A DNA stretch of 8,276 nucleotides, taken from contig JAZSQO010000090.1 in NCBI GenBank assembly GCA_045538015.1, positions 1 through 8,276 on the forward strand, read 5' to 3'. This DNA is from SIG598 sp045538015. GTDB lineage: Bacteria; Bacillota; Clostridia; Oscillospirales; Acutalibacteraceae. Position 1 is the stretch's first letter. Every line of letters starts with the position of its first letter. The notes below the pieces were generated by a model. That model had not been told where the DNA came from and ran no database searches. It saw only the letters and a program-made list of their open reading frames with translations. Made by a program: the position numbers and the translations under genes. Below, piece after piece: positions 1 to 4,770 of this stretch.

Positions 1-48
1 ATCTGATACAAATACATACTTCCCGTCGTAAATAATGGTCTTTCCCAA
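1..48 (-). CDS. iscB: IscB-type RRXRR/HNH nuclease, N-terminal codons only (runs off the window)
   Basis: Only 16 codons are present. From a TTG at 48 the reading is M-G-K-T-I-I-Y-D-G-K-Y-V-F-V-S-D, then the window ends. IscB proteins, the IS200/IS605-associated RNA-guided nucleases ancestral to Cas9, open with a short beta-strand of the form V-[FY]-V-x-D followed by a Pro-rich loop, and the last residues here fit that. The TTG start is chosen because a GGGGAAAGG ribosome binding site lies 8 bases upstream; an ATG at 18 is in another frame. The main support is the large structured RNA immediately upstream, the position IscB omega RNAs occupy. The match rests on five residues plus context, so the protein identity is an inference. 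Nothing can be said about catalytic residues. Confidence 0.55.
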   Translation of the reverse strand, partial: MGKTIIYDGKYVFVSD

Positions 49-228
49 TAATCGTACCTTTCCCCGAGGGAAGGCTTACGAAGATGGATCGCCGAAACAG
101 CACCATCGTTCTGTTGACTTCATGGATTCCGGCTTAATAAAGCACGCACGCTTAAGCCGCACACAAGAAGTCTTAGGTCACACAAGTGTAAACCCCACCG
201 GCATTTGTTGTCACCCTGTTGGGTGCAG
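49..228 (-). ncRNA. HEARO / omega RNA of an IscB element
   Basis: The minus strand from about 228 to 50 folds into a run of well-formed stems and contains no open gene. Stems visible by eye, in order: CACCC (225-221) with GGGTG (216-212); TTACA/TGTGA closed by a CTTG tetraloop (about 193-178); GACTTC (172-167) with GAAGTC (121-116), closing a multiloop that holds CGGCTTAA (159-152) with TTAAGCCG (137-130); GATGG (107-103) with CCATC (87-83), enclosing GCTG/CGGC; and CCTTCCC (74-68) with GGG(A)AAGG (65-57). This architecture directly upstream of an IscB-like start codon matches HEARO RNAs, now known as omega RNAs, which carry a 5' guide and direct IscB to DNA. Exact ends are uncertain. I recognise the arrangement and style of the RNA but have not aligned it to a family model. 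Confidence 0.65.
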
Positions 229-229
229 G

Positions 230-238
230 ATTATAGCA
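230..238 (-). promoter_or_regulatory. Extended -10 element upstream of the structured RNA
   Basis: The minus strand reads TGCTATAAT, a TGn-extended perfect -10 hexamer, with no good -35 at the right distance. It would start transcription near 223, at the first stem of the structured RNA. That would leave little or no 5' guide, which sits awkwardly with omega RNA function. It may instead be coincidental, or used for nuclease expression. Confidence 0.35.
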
Positions 239-243
239 CCGCA

Positions 244-257
244 AGAACATATGTTCT
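244..257. repeat. Perfect 14-bp palindrome between the NTF2-like gene and the RNA element
   Basis: AGAACATATGTTCT is a perfect palindrome in the short gap between the stop codon at 287 and the structured RNA. It could be a regulator site, part of the element end, or a feature of the insertion site; the sequence alone does not decide. Its position makes it part of, or adjacent to, the flanking sequence that would supply an IscB guide. Confidence 0.4.
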
Positions 258-286
258 GTCGAGCGATATTTGAATTGGCTATTCAT

Positions 287-655
287 TCATCTGTACGGAT
301 AATAGTGCTCATGGGTGGACTGGAATTCCCTCATGCTGATAATTCTGCCGTTCTGGTCGAACTCAGCAATGGATACTCCGTCCATAACCCGTTCTTCCTC
401 ATCCATTTCGAATCGAAAGAGCCATTCTACAACGCAGATATTCTCCTGCTCTATGCAATTCGTTATGTCCCAGCAAAGCACTTTCGCTTTTTGCGTCCAA
501 TCATCGAACCATTTTATCACTTCAGACAGTCCGTGATGCTGCGGCCCGTATGACTCGGTGTAGACTATATTTTGGGCAAGCAATTCTTCCATTCCGTCTC
601 TGCTGCCGGCAATCCATAAATCATAATATTTTCTGATTGTTTCAACTTTGCTCAT
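287..655 (-). CDS. NTF2/SnoaL-like small protein
   Basis: A 122-residue protein with the features of the NTF2-like alpha+beta barrel superfamily (SnoaL-like group). It starts with a helix of the form I-x-x-Y-Y-D-L-W, then an ELLAQNIVYTES stretch, a central W-F-D-D-W helix segment, and a final run of strands (VVEWLFRFE, MDGVSIAEFD, ISMREFQ) typical of the fold. The length is normal for single-domain members. The fold serves many roles, including isomerases, hydrolases, cyclases and simple ligand binding, so no substrate can be assigned. The start is ATG at 655, with GGAG 8 bases upstream; a nearer ATG at 660 hits a stop after two codons. It is the last gene of the packed minus-strand series, 19 bases after the flavodoxin-fold gene, and is followed by the IscB-type RNA element. 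Confidence 0.8.
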   Translation of the reverse strand: MSKVETIRKYYDLWIAGSRDGMEELLAQNIVYTESYGPQHHGLSEVIKWFDDWTQKAKVLCWDITNCIEQENICVVEWLFRFEMDEEERVMDGVSIAEFDQNGRIISMREFQSTHEHYYPYR

Positions 656-674
656 GCCATCGTCTCCGCTCCTG

Positions 675-1241
675 TTATTTGTTCAGCCAATCTGCAATTT
701 CTCTCAGTTTCTCCATAAACTGCGGATGGTGGAGTATCTCACCCTGTTCGTTTAATCCGCTGAATATTTCCGCTCTCGTTTCGGCGGCATCTATCTGCCA
801 GAAGCCTTCCAGCGTCCACTCCGCATACTTCCGGTACACCTCTTTGTCTCCTGTCCAGCAGCACATAATCAGTGCCGCTTTCTTCTGTCTTACAGTAACC
901 GATGAGTTGTTTTCACAAGCAGGATTATAAAAAGCGTAGAACCGCTCGATGAACAGCTTCGCCAGCGAAGACATCTGGTGGTCATACACAGGGCTGGCAA
1001 TAAGAATGGCATCACAGGAATCAATATGCGGCATCAGTTCCGTAATGTCATCTTTCTTTGCGCAAAACAGAGCTTCCGTATTCTGACAGGCGTTGCAGGC
1101 CGTGCAGTACCGGCAATCGCTCTCTTTCATGCAAAACACATGAATTTCCGCGTCGGACAGCATACTTGCGATTTTCTCAACAACAATCCCGGAGTTTGCG
1201 TTTTTTCGCTGACTCGCATCTACCAATACTATCTTTCTCAT
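675..1241 (-). CDS. Flavodoxin-fold NAD(P)H-dependent oxidoreductase with Cys cluster motif
   Basis: A 188-residue protein of the NADPH-dependent FMN reductase / iron-sulfur flavoprotein group. The N-terminal strand (KIVLVDAS, residues 3-10) and following segment form the usual FMN phosphate loop region, though the loop is less Ser/Thr-rich than average. Residues 43-60 carry C-x2-C-x2-C-x2-C-x7-C, close to the compact Cys motif of iron-sulfur flavoproteins and related quinone/azo-type reductases. ASPVYDHQMS (about 82-91) is the typical isoalloxazine-binding loop. Such enzymes use FMN to reduce quinones, nitro compounds or electron carriers in the cytoplasm. The start at 1241 has AGAGGA upstream. 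It lies between a GNAT gene (27-base gap) and the NTF2-like gene (19-base gap), consistent with one transcript. Whether a cluster is bound is an inference from the Cys spacing. Confidence 0.85.
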   Translation of the reverse strand: MRKIVLVDASQRKNANSGIVVEKIASMLSDAEIHVFCMKESDCRYCTACNACQNTEALFCAKKDDITELMPHIDSCDAILIASPVYDHQMSSLAKLFIERFYAFYNPACENNSSVTVRQKKAALIMCCWTGDKEVYRKYAEWTLEGFWQIDAAETRAEIFSGLNEQGEILHHPQFMEKLREIADWLNK

Positions 1242-1268
1242 TATGTTTCCTCTGTGGAGTTTTGTAAT

Positions 1269-1790
1269 TCAAAGTACAAGCTCGAACAGTTCAAAATCCG
1301 CCCAGCCCACATTGTCGGTGAGCCAACGCTTTTGCCCTCTTCTGCTGAAGCCGAGGGATTCATACAGACGATGAGCGGGTGTGTTGCAGGCAAGAGCGTC
1401 AAGGCGCACAGCTTTCTTCCCCATCTGACGGCTCAGTTCAATGACTGCGCCCATTATGTTTTTCGCAACGCCGCACTTCTGCATATCGGGATGGACGCAA
1501 AGGATATGTACAACCGCAACCTCATCGTCGGCCAGCGGAAATGACCATTCCGCACCGTGATAATCCTCGCCCTGACGGTCGGTTACCGCAACGGCAGAAG
1601 AGATAGACTCGTTCTCCCCGCAGAAATACATGGCTCCCGACCGAATATATTGCAGAAGCATTTCATCGGTGGGATGCAGACCGTATTCCCATCGGGCATA
1701 TTTCTCCATACCCTCTGTGTTTGCGATCACATATCGATAAAACCGCGTCAGGCGGTCAAAATCCTTATCTATGGCTTGTTTCAGCATCAT
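1269..1790 (-). CDS. GNAT-family N-acetyltransferase
   Basis: A 173-residue protein with a single GNAT domain, which transfers an acyl group from acyl-CoA to an amine. Motif A is visible as a strand VAVVHILCVHPD (91-102) followed by QKCGVAKNIM (104-113), matching the Q/R-x-x-G-x-G/A pyrophosphate-binding loop. Motif B is N-T-P-A-H-R-L-Y-E-S-L-G-F (136-148), with the usual Tyr and Gly-Phe. A divergent N-terminal third (YRYVIANTEGMEKYARWEYGLHP) may hold the acceptor-binding part; the substrate is unknown. The start is one of two adjacent ATGs (1790 or 1787) with only a weak purine-rich site upstream, so it may be translated by coupling to the DUF3795 gene that ends 11 bases earlier. It is the third GNAT of the series, and not a close copy of the other two. 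Confidence 0.85.
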   Translation of the reverse strand: MMLKQAIDKDFDRLTRFYRYVIANTEGMEKYARWEYGLHPTDEMLLQYIRSGAMYFCGENESISSAVAVTDRQGEDYHGAEWSFPLADDEVAVVHILCVHPDMQKCGVAKNIMGAVIELSRQMGKKAVRLDALACNTPAHRLYESLGFSRRGQKRWLTDNVGWADFELFELVL

Positions 1791-1801
1791 ACTCTTACTC
1801 T

Positions 1802-2218
1802 CTATCGGCGCACAAACATCACGATTTGCGGATCGGCGCAGTTTTCTCCATACTCGCTCACCAGCAGAAAATCAGGACAGGCAAGCAATCCGTAGCATCT
1901 GCCCTCGCCGAACTCGCATTCCACCTGATTGCCAAGATATATACTGCTGTCATCAAGAAATTTGGCTTTCTGACCTCCGGGGAGGGGATATTCGAGATTG
2001 ACGAAATGTCCCACCAGAGCATACAGCTCATCTATCTTCGGTATGCCGGGAACGCCAAGGGCATTGAACTCCTCAATGAGAGTGTGCTTGAATTCCTCAA
2101 ATTTTTCCATGCCGCCTGTTTTTATGTATCTTGCGATGAAGCATTTCTCATCGGAACAGCCATTGCAGGTGCTTTTCCACTGACAGTTCGCGCAATCCGT
2201 GCCGCATAATGATTTCAT
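1802..2218 (-). CDS. DUF3795-type Cys-rich small protein
   Basis: A 138-residue protein with an N-terminal Cys array: C5, C9, C12, C18, C21 and C26, including the C-G-T-D-C-A-N-C and C-N-G-C patterns that mark DUF3795 proteins. The array suggests a zinc or iron-sulfur site; the biochemical role of the family is not established. The rest (about 35-138) is a mixed alpha/beta region ending in VMFVRR. The start is placed at 2218 because a perfect GGAGG sits 7 bases before it. An in-frame ATG at 2236 overlaps the stop of the upstream GyrI-like gene as ATGA but has a poor ribosome site; if used, it would add six residues. The gene lies 14 bases after the GyrI-like gene and 11 before a GNAT gene. 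Confidence 0.8.
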   Translation of the reverse strand: MKSLCGTDCANCQWKSTCNGCSDEKCFIARYIKTGGMEKFEEFKHTLIEEFNALGVPGIPKIDELYALVGHFVNLEYPLPGGQKAKFLDDSSIYLGNQVECEFGEGRCYGLLACPDFLLVSEYGENCADPQIVMFVRR

Positions 2219-2232
2219 TTCATAACCTCCGG

Positions 2233-2697
2233 TCATATTCTTCTGACGGGAAAGAACATATAGCCTTTTCCTGTCTGGGGGCAGGTAAAATCGTGAACGG
2301 CACCTGCCAGAGGAAGGTTATTCTCCTCAAGATATGCGATCATATCGGCAAACACCGTGTCATGGTCACACTCCACATACAGATACTCATAGCCGGGGAT
2401 AACCCATTTTGTCCAGCCCTCCGGCGGCTGAGCATCGTCTTCACACTCCACTCCGGCAAGATACAGCCCCTTGCTGAAGCCGTCCTCCCATGGCTGAAAG
2501 CTTCCGGAAAAGTCGGACATCGCGCCCCAGAAGCCAACGGGATTGCCCTGCTCGTCTTTTTTCGCCAGAACCGCAACCTCGGCAAAATGAGCATTCGCCG
2601 CCGACCACAGCTGCTGCACAAAACCGGGGCCGTCAAGGGTGGAGCCTTCCCTGCCGATAACTGCGAATGATTCTTTTATGCACTTTTCGATTTTCAT
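2233..2697 (-). CDS. GyrI-like / AraC effector-binding-domain protein
   Basis: A 154-residue stand-alone small-molecule-binding domain of the SOUL/GyrI-like superfamily, as found at the C-terminus of AraC- and MerR-type regulators and in free-standing proteins. Signals: an opening beta-strand KIEKCIKESFAVIGREG; a central FWGAMSDFSGSF piece; KGLYLAGVECEDD followed by PPEGWTKWVIPGYEYLYVECD, the usual 'W...v.pg.yav' strand-loop-strand; and a terminal strand YMFFPVRRI. There is no DNA-binding domain, so it probably binds or modifies a ligand; some relatives hydrolyse or sequester toxic compounds. It has a strong ribosome site, AAGGAGGA, 7 bases before ATG at 2697. It ends 14 bases before the DUF3795 start, and its stop codon overlaps an alternative ATG for that gene. 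Confidence 0.82.
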   Translation of the reverse strand: MKIEKCIKESFAVIGREGSTLDGPGFVQQLWSAANAHFAEVAVLAKKDEQGNPVGFWGAMSDFSGSFQPWEDGFSKGLYLAGVECEDDAQPPEGWTKWVIPGYEYLYVECDHDTVFADMIAYLEENNLPLAGAVHDFTCPQTGKGYMFFPVRRI

Positions 2698-2723
2698 ACC
2701 TCTGTCCTCCTTGTCGGGCTTGT

Positions 2724-3143
2724 TTAAAATTCAATGTCATACCGTATACCGTCGGCATACAGAACACCGTCCGTCAGTCTGATTTTCAGTAAACAGGTGT
2801 TCGGATCAGATTCGTTGGTATGGCCATTGTCATACCATGCCGCAAAGGCAGTGCGAAGAGTCTCCATTATTGATTGATTTTCTTCTTTCAGCACATGGCC
2901 CATATTCTTCCCGATACCATGAGCGGTGAACCACTCACCGGATATTGCCACCACCGGATTTTTTGCAATCTGCTGTATCTTCCCCGACAGGGCATAAGTT
3001 ACCACATAAAAGGCTCCGTCAATATATACGGCATCCACCGTACGCACATGAGGGACACCGCCATCTGCTGTGGCAAGAGCGATCAGCGAATCCTTGCCGA
3101 AGCGATCCGTTAAAATCAAATCTGTTTGTGCATTATGCTTCAT
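2724..3143 (-). CDS. Pyridoxamine 5'-phosphate oxidase-like flavin-binding protein
   Basis: A 139-residue protein with the split-barrel fold of the PNPOx-like superfamily. The first half shows the hallmark pattern: LIALATADGGVPHVRTVDAVYIDGAFYVVT, followed by the helix S-G-K-I-Q-Q-I-A-K-N-P-V-V-A-I-S-G, where FMN or F420 is usually contacted. The second half has the helix TLRTAFAAWYDNG and a final strand pair (CLLKIRLTDGVLY). Members bind FMN, F420 or haem and act as small reductases or flavin binders; specificity cannot be read here. The gene overlaps the end of the upstream GNAT by 11 bases, with an AAGGAA ribosome site inside that gene, implying translational coupling. A 26-base gap separates it from the GyrI-like gene. 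Confidence 0.85.
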   Translation of the reverse strand: MKHNAQTDLILTDRFGKDSLIALATADGGVPHVRTVDAVYIDGAFYVVTYALSGKIQQIAKNPVVAISGEWFTAHGIGKNMGHVLKEENQSIMETLRTAFAAWYDNGHTNESDPNTCLLKIRLTDGVLYADGIRYDIEF

Positions 3144-3660
3144 GCTGTTCCTTCCATTCTTTTCGGGTTATAGCGTAGACACGGGTATATTTGTTGTCAG
3201 GATCTTCATATTCCTCCACAAATCTCATGCCGTTTTTCATTGCCGTCTTCTGGCTCGGAATGTTGGTGTATTTCATATAGGAATACACCGCCGGGAAGTC
3301 GTAATTCTCAAAGGCATATTCAATACAGGCTGCAGCGGCCTCCGAAGCGTAACCCTTGCGCTGTTGATTCCTGCGAATGTGATAGCCTATTTCAGGAAGC
3401 ATCTGTCCGTGAATATTCTGCATGGTAATACCGCAGTCGCCAATCATTTCCCCGCTTTCTTTCAGTATCACAGCCCATAACCCGAAGCCGTCCTTTCTGT
3501 AACGCTCCATATTACGGGTAATCCAGTTCCTCACTCTGGCTTCATCAAAGCTGTAAGGGTAATGCTCCATAATATCTGAATCCGCAAGCACGGCGTACAG
3601 AGCGTCAAAATCCTCATATGTAAGTTCTCTCAAAAGCAATCGTTCTGTCCGTATTATCAT
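3133..3660 (-). CDS. RimJ/RimL-type GNAT acetyltransferase
   Basis: A 175-residue acetyltransferase of the RimJ/RimL-like branch, which modifies ribosomal-protein N-termini or, in many relatives, amino acids and antibiotics. The start M-I-I-R-T-E-R-L-L-L-R-E is the diagnostic opening of this branch. PEIGYHIRRNQQRKGYASEA (89-108) is motif A with the Q-R-K-G-Y-A CoA-phosphate loop, and N133-x-x-S136 with the following K-N-G-M-R-F gives motif B. The start is placed at 3660 because of this opening and a GAGGT site about 8 bases upstream. Reading further upstream in frame adds 31 residues that overlap the preceding gene and look non-native. It follows the frameshifted GNAT by 10 bases; the two resemble each other in layout (both have the R-L-[IL]-L-R opening), perhaps from an old duplication. 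The acceptor is unknown. Confidence 0.9.
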   Translation of the reverse strand: MIIRTERLLLRELTYEDFDALYAVLADSDIMEHYPYSFDEARVRNWITRNMERYRKDGFGLWAVILKESGEMIGDCGITMQNIHGQMLPEIGYHIRRNQQRKGYASEAAAACIEYAFENYDFPAVYSYMKYTNIPSQKTAMKNGMRFVEEYEDPDNKYTRVYAITRKEWKEQHEA

Positions 3661-3670
3661 ATCTTTAACC

Positions 3671-4203
3671 TCATAAATCAGGGTTAAGACGAGCATAAAT
3701 ATATGTGTCTTTCCATATCGGTTTTCCGTTCTCGTGCGTCCAGAAGAAGACATTCTGTTTCAGATGAGCTTCCCTTTCAAAGCCCAGCCGTTCAAGCAGC
3801 CGCCACGATGAGGTATTCTGCGGATCGCACTCGGCGTATATCCTGTGTGTGTCTTCCGAAAACGCTTTCTTGACCAAGGCTGAACAGCTTTCCCGGGCAT
3901 AACCCTGCCCCCAATATCGACGACTGAACACATACCCGATTTCAAGAGCGTAAAAATCTTTTTTTCCAGATACACATTTCCGATAAGTTTTCTGTTCTCT
4001 TTCAGGACAACGGCGATCATCTCATCAGATGAAATTTTCTGCTCAAGATCTTCTTCCGTTTCGGTGATGTTCATCGACCGGTACGGTTCAAACCTAATGA
4101 CATCTTCATCGCACAGGATTTCATACAGATCACGCAGATCCTCCGCACAGTATCTGCGCAGAATCAATCGGTCGGTTTCCAGAATTATATTAGCTTCCGG
4201 CAC
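3671..4203 (-). pseudogene. GNAT acetyltransferase split by a frameshift at an A7 run
   Basis: Two overlapping frames together encode one RimJ/RimL-like acetyltransferase of about 177 residues. Frame one starts at a GTG (4203) with AGAGG 8 bases upstream and gives I-I-L-E-T-D-R-L-I-L-R-R through N-V-Y-L-E-K-K (residue 82). The family sequence then continues in the -1 frame: D-F-Y-A-L-E-I-G-Y-V-F-S-R-R-Y-W-G-Q-G-Y-A-R-E, including the G-Q-G-Y-A CoA loop, and N-T-S-S-W-R-L-L-E-R-L-G-F. The shift falls at seven A's (3959-3965), the site A AAA AAG in the zero frame, where a -1 slip would restore the protein exactly. Without slippage, frame one runs to a stop at 3760 and lacks the CoA site. So this is a one-base deletion (A8 to A7), a homopolymer error, or a gene expressed by slippage. 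Confidence 0.85.
3958..3964 (-). other. A AAA AAG slippery heptamer in the GNAT gene
   Basis: The heptamer lies in the zero frame of the split GNAT (codons GAA AAA AAG ATT). A -1 shift here continues as GAT TTT TAC, precisely the frame encoding the rest of the enzyme. A AAA AAG is the classic bacterial -1 slippery sequence. I see no clear downstream stem-loop or upstream Shine-Dalgarno-like stimulator, so programmed shifting is possible but unproven. Confidence 0.5.
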
Positions 4204-4215
4204 GTTAGATACCTC

Positions 4216-4399
4216 TCACTCAAAAACTTGCTGAATTTTAAAAGTCTGTCTGTTCAGGTGATAACTGATCTCCACAAACTGCCCGAAGGTTCTCGCTCGT
4301 TCCAGCACAAGGTCATCTCTTTCGCCACGGCAGAACAGCGGTGTTCCCTCGCCGAGGATCACCGGAGAGATGCTCTTTCCTGACCAGATCAATAATCAT
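4216..4399 (-). pseudogene. C-terminal remnant of a RibD_C / dihydrofolate-reductase-like protein
   Basis: Minus-strand codons from 4380 to the TGA at 4216 read K-S-I-S-P-V-I-L-G-E-G-T-P-L-F and continue for 55 codons including the stop. 'I-S-P-V-I-L-G-x-G-x-P-L-F' is the hallmark C-terminal strand of the RibD C-terminal / bacterial DHFR-like reductase family. Just upstream, in another frame, 4399-4370 reads M-I-I-D-L-V-R-K-E-H, which fits the helix that precedes this strand in intact proteins (I-D-L-x-x-x-x-L-I-D-x-x). The two pieces abut with the intervening residues and frame missing, so a small deletion removed a few codons and shifted the frame. The N-terminal NADPH-binding two thirds of the protein are absent. 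The stop lies 12 bases before the next GNAT, so the remnant remains inside the transcription unit. It is not expected to be active. Confidence 0.75.
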
Positions 4400-4584
4400 T
4401 CCATCTGACCGGAAACACGCCGCAGCCGTCGGCGGCAGCTGAGCGCCAGCAGCACTGCCGCCCCGAACCACGAAATGATGCCCGACAGATAAATTCCCCA
4501 CTCGCCCATGAACAGCGGCAGACTGAATTGCAGAATAAGCTTTGTGGGGTTGCCCTGAGTCATATCTTTTGTGCGTGAGGACAT
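4396..4584 (-). pseudogene. MATE-family efflux transporter collapsed to its two ends
   Basis: A 62-codon open frame with a good start (ATG at 4584, AAGGAG 9 bases upstream). Residues 1-27 carry the canonical MATE N-terminus, D-M-T-Q-G-N-P-T-K-L-I-L-Q-F-S-L-P-L, leading into the first membrane helix. From about residue 28 the sequence jumps to what looks like the far C-terminus of such a transporter: G-I-Y-L-S-G-I-I-S-W-F-G-A-A-V-L-L, then a basic tail C-R-R-R-L-R-R. Intact MATE drug/sodium antiporters are about 450 residues with 12 helices, so roughly 390 residues are missing while the frame is preserved. Its TGA overlaps the ATG that opens the reductase remnant. A two-segment membrane peptide could still be made, but transport activity is not expected. 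Confidence 0.75.
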
Positions 4585-4620
4585 AAGACTGCGCTCCTTT
4601 TCATTTGATAACGCAAAGCA

Positions 4621-4770
4621 TTATTTGAAACTGCGGGCGAGGAAGTTATCAAAGCCCCCTTTTTTTTCGCGGCGATAGTGAGCTGCATTCTCATTGCGGG
4701 AACAGGCGAAGGATACATGGTCGGTATCATAGTGGTATTCCCGCAGTAACCGGCGCACATCTGTTTTTCT
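4621..4770 (-). pseudogene. Unidentified C-terminal gene fragment after the PfkB gene
   Basis: In the same frame as the preceding kinase, the codons after its stop remain open for 49 residues to a TAA at 4621. They read like real protein: R-R-L-L-R-E-Y-H-Y-D-T-D-H-V-S-F, then A-C-S-R-N-E-N-A-A-H-Y-R-R-E-K-K-G-G-F-D-N-F-L-A. There is no start codon or ribosome site, so this looks like the tail of a gene whose front was deleted. I do not recognise the family. An A8-G5 homopolymer inside it (about 4656-4668) makes the frame sensitive to sequencing error. Together with the two remnants that follow, it forms a 550-base stretch of gene fragments. Confidence 0.45.

Noticed and set aside
35..553. Long plus-strand open frame across the RNA element and the NTF2-like gene
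   Set aside because: It spans the structured RNA and is antisense to a well-supported gene; the translation shows no family features.
978..1544. Plus-strand open frame of 188 codons
   Set aside because: Antisense to the flavodoxin-fold and GNAT genes; it crosses their junction and has no ribosome site or recognisable motif.
1721..2209. Plus-strand open frame of 162 codons
   Set aside because: Antisense to the GNAT and DUF3795 genes, which have clear motifs and start sites.
3661..3753. N-terminal extension of the second GNAT by 31 residues
   Set aside because: It overlaps the preceding gene; the ATG at 3660 has a ribosome site and the family's standard opening.
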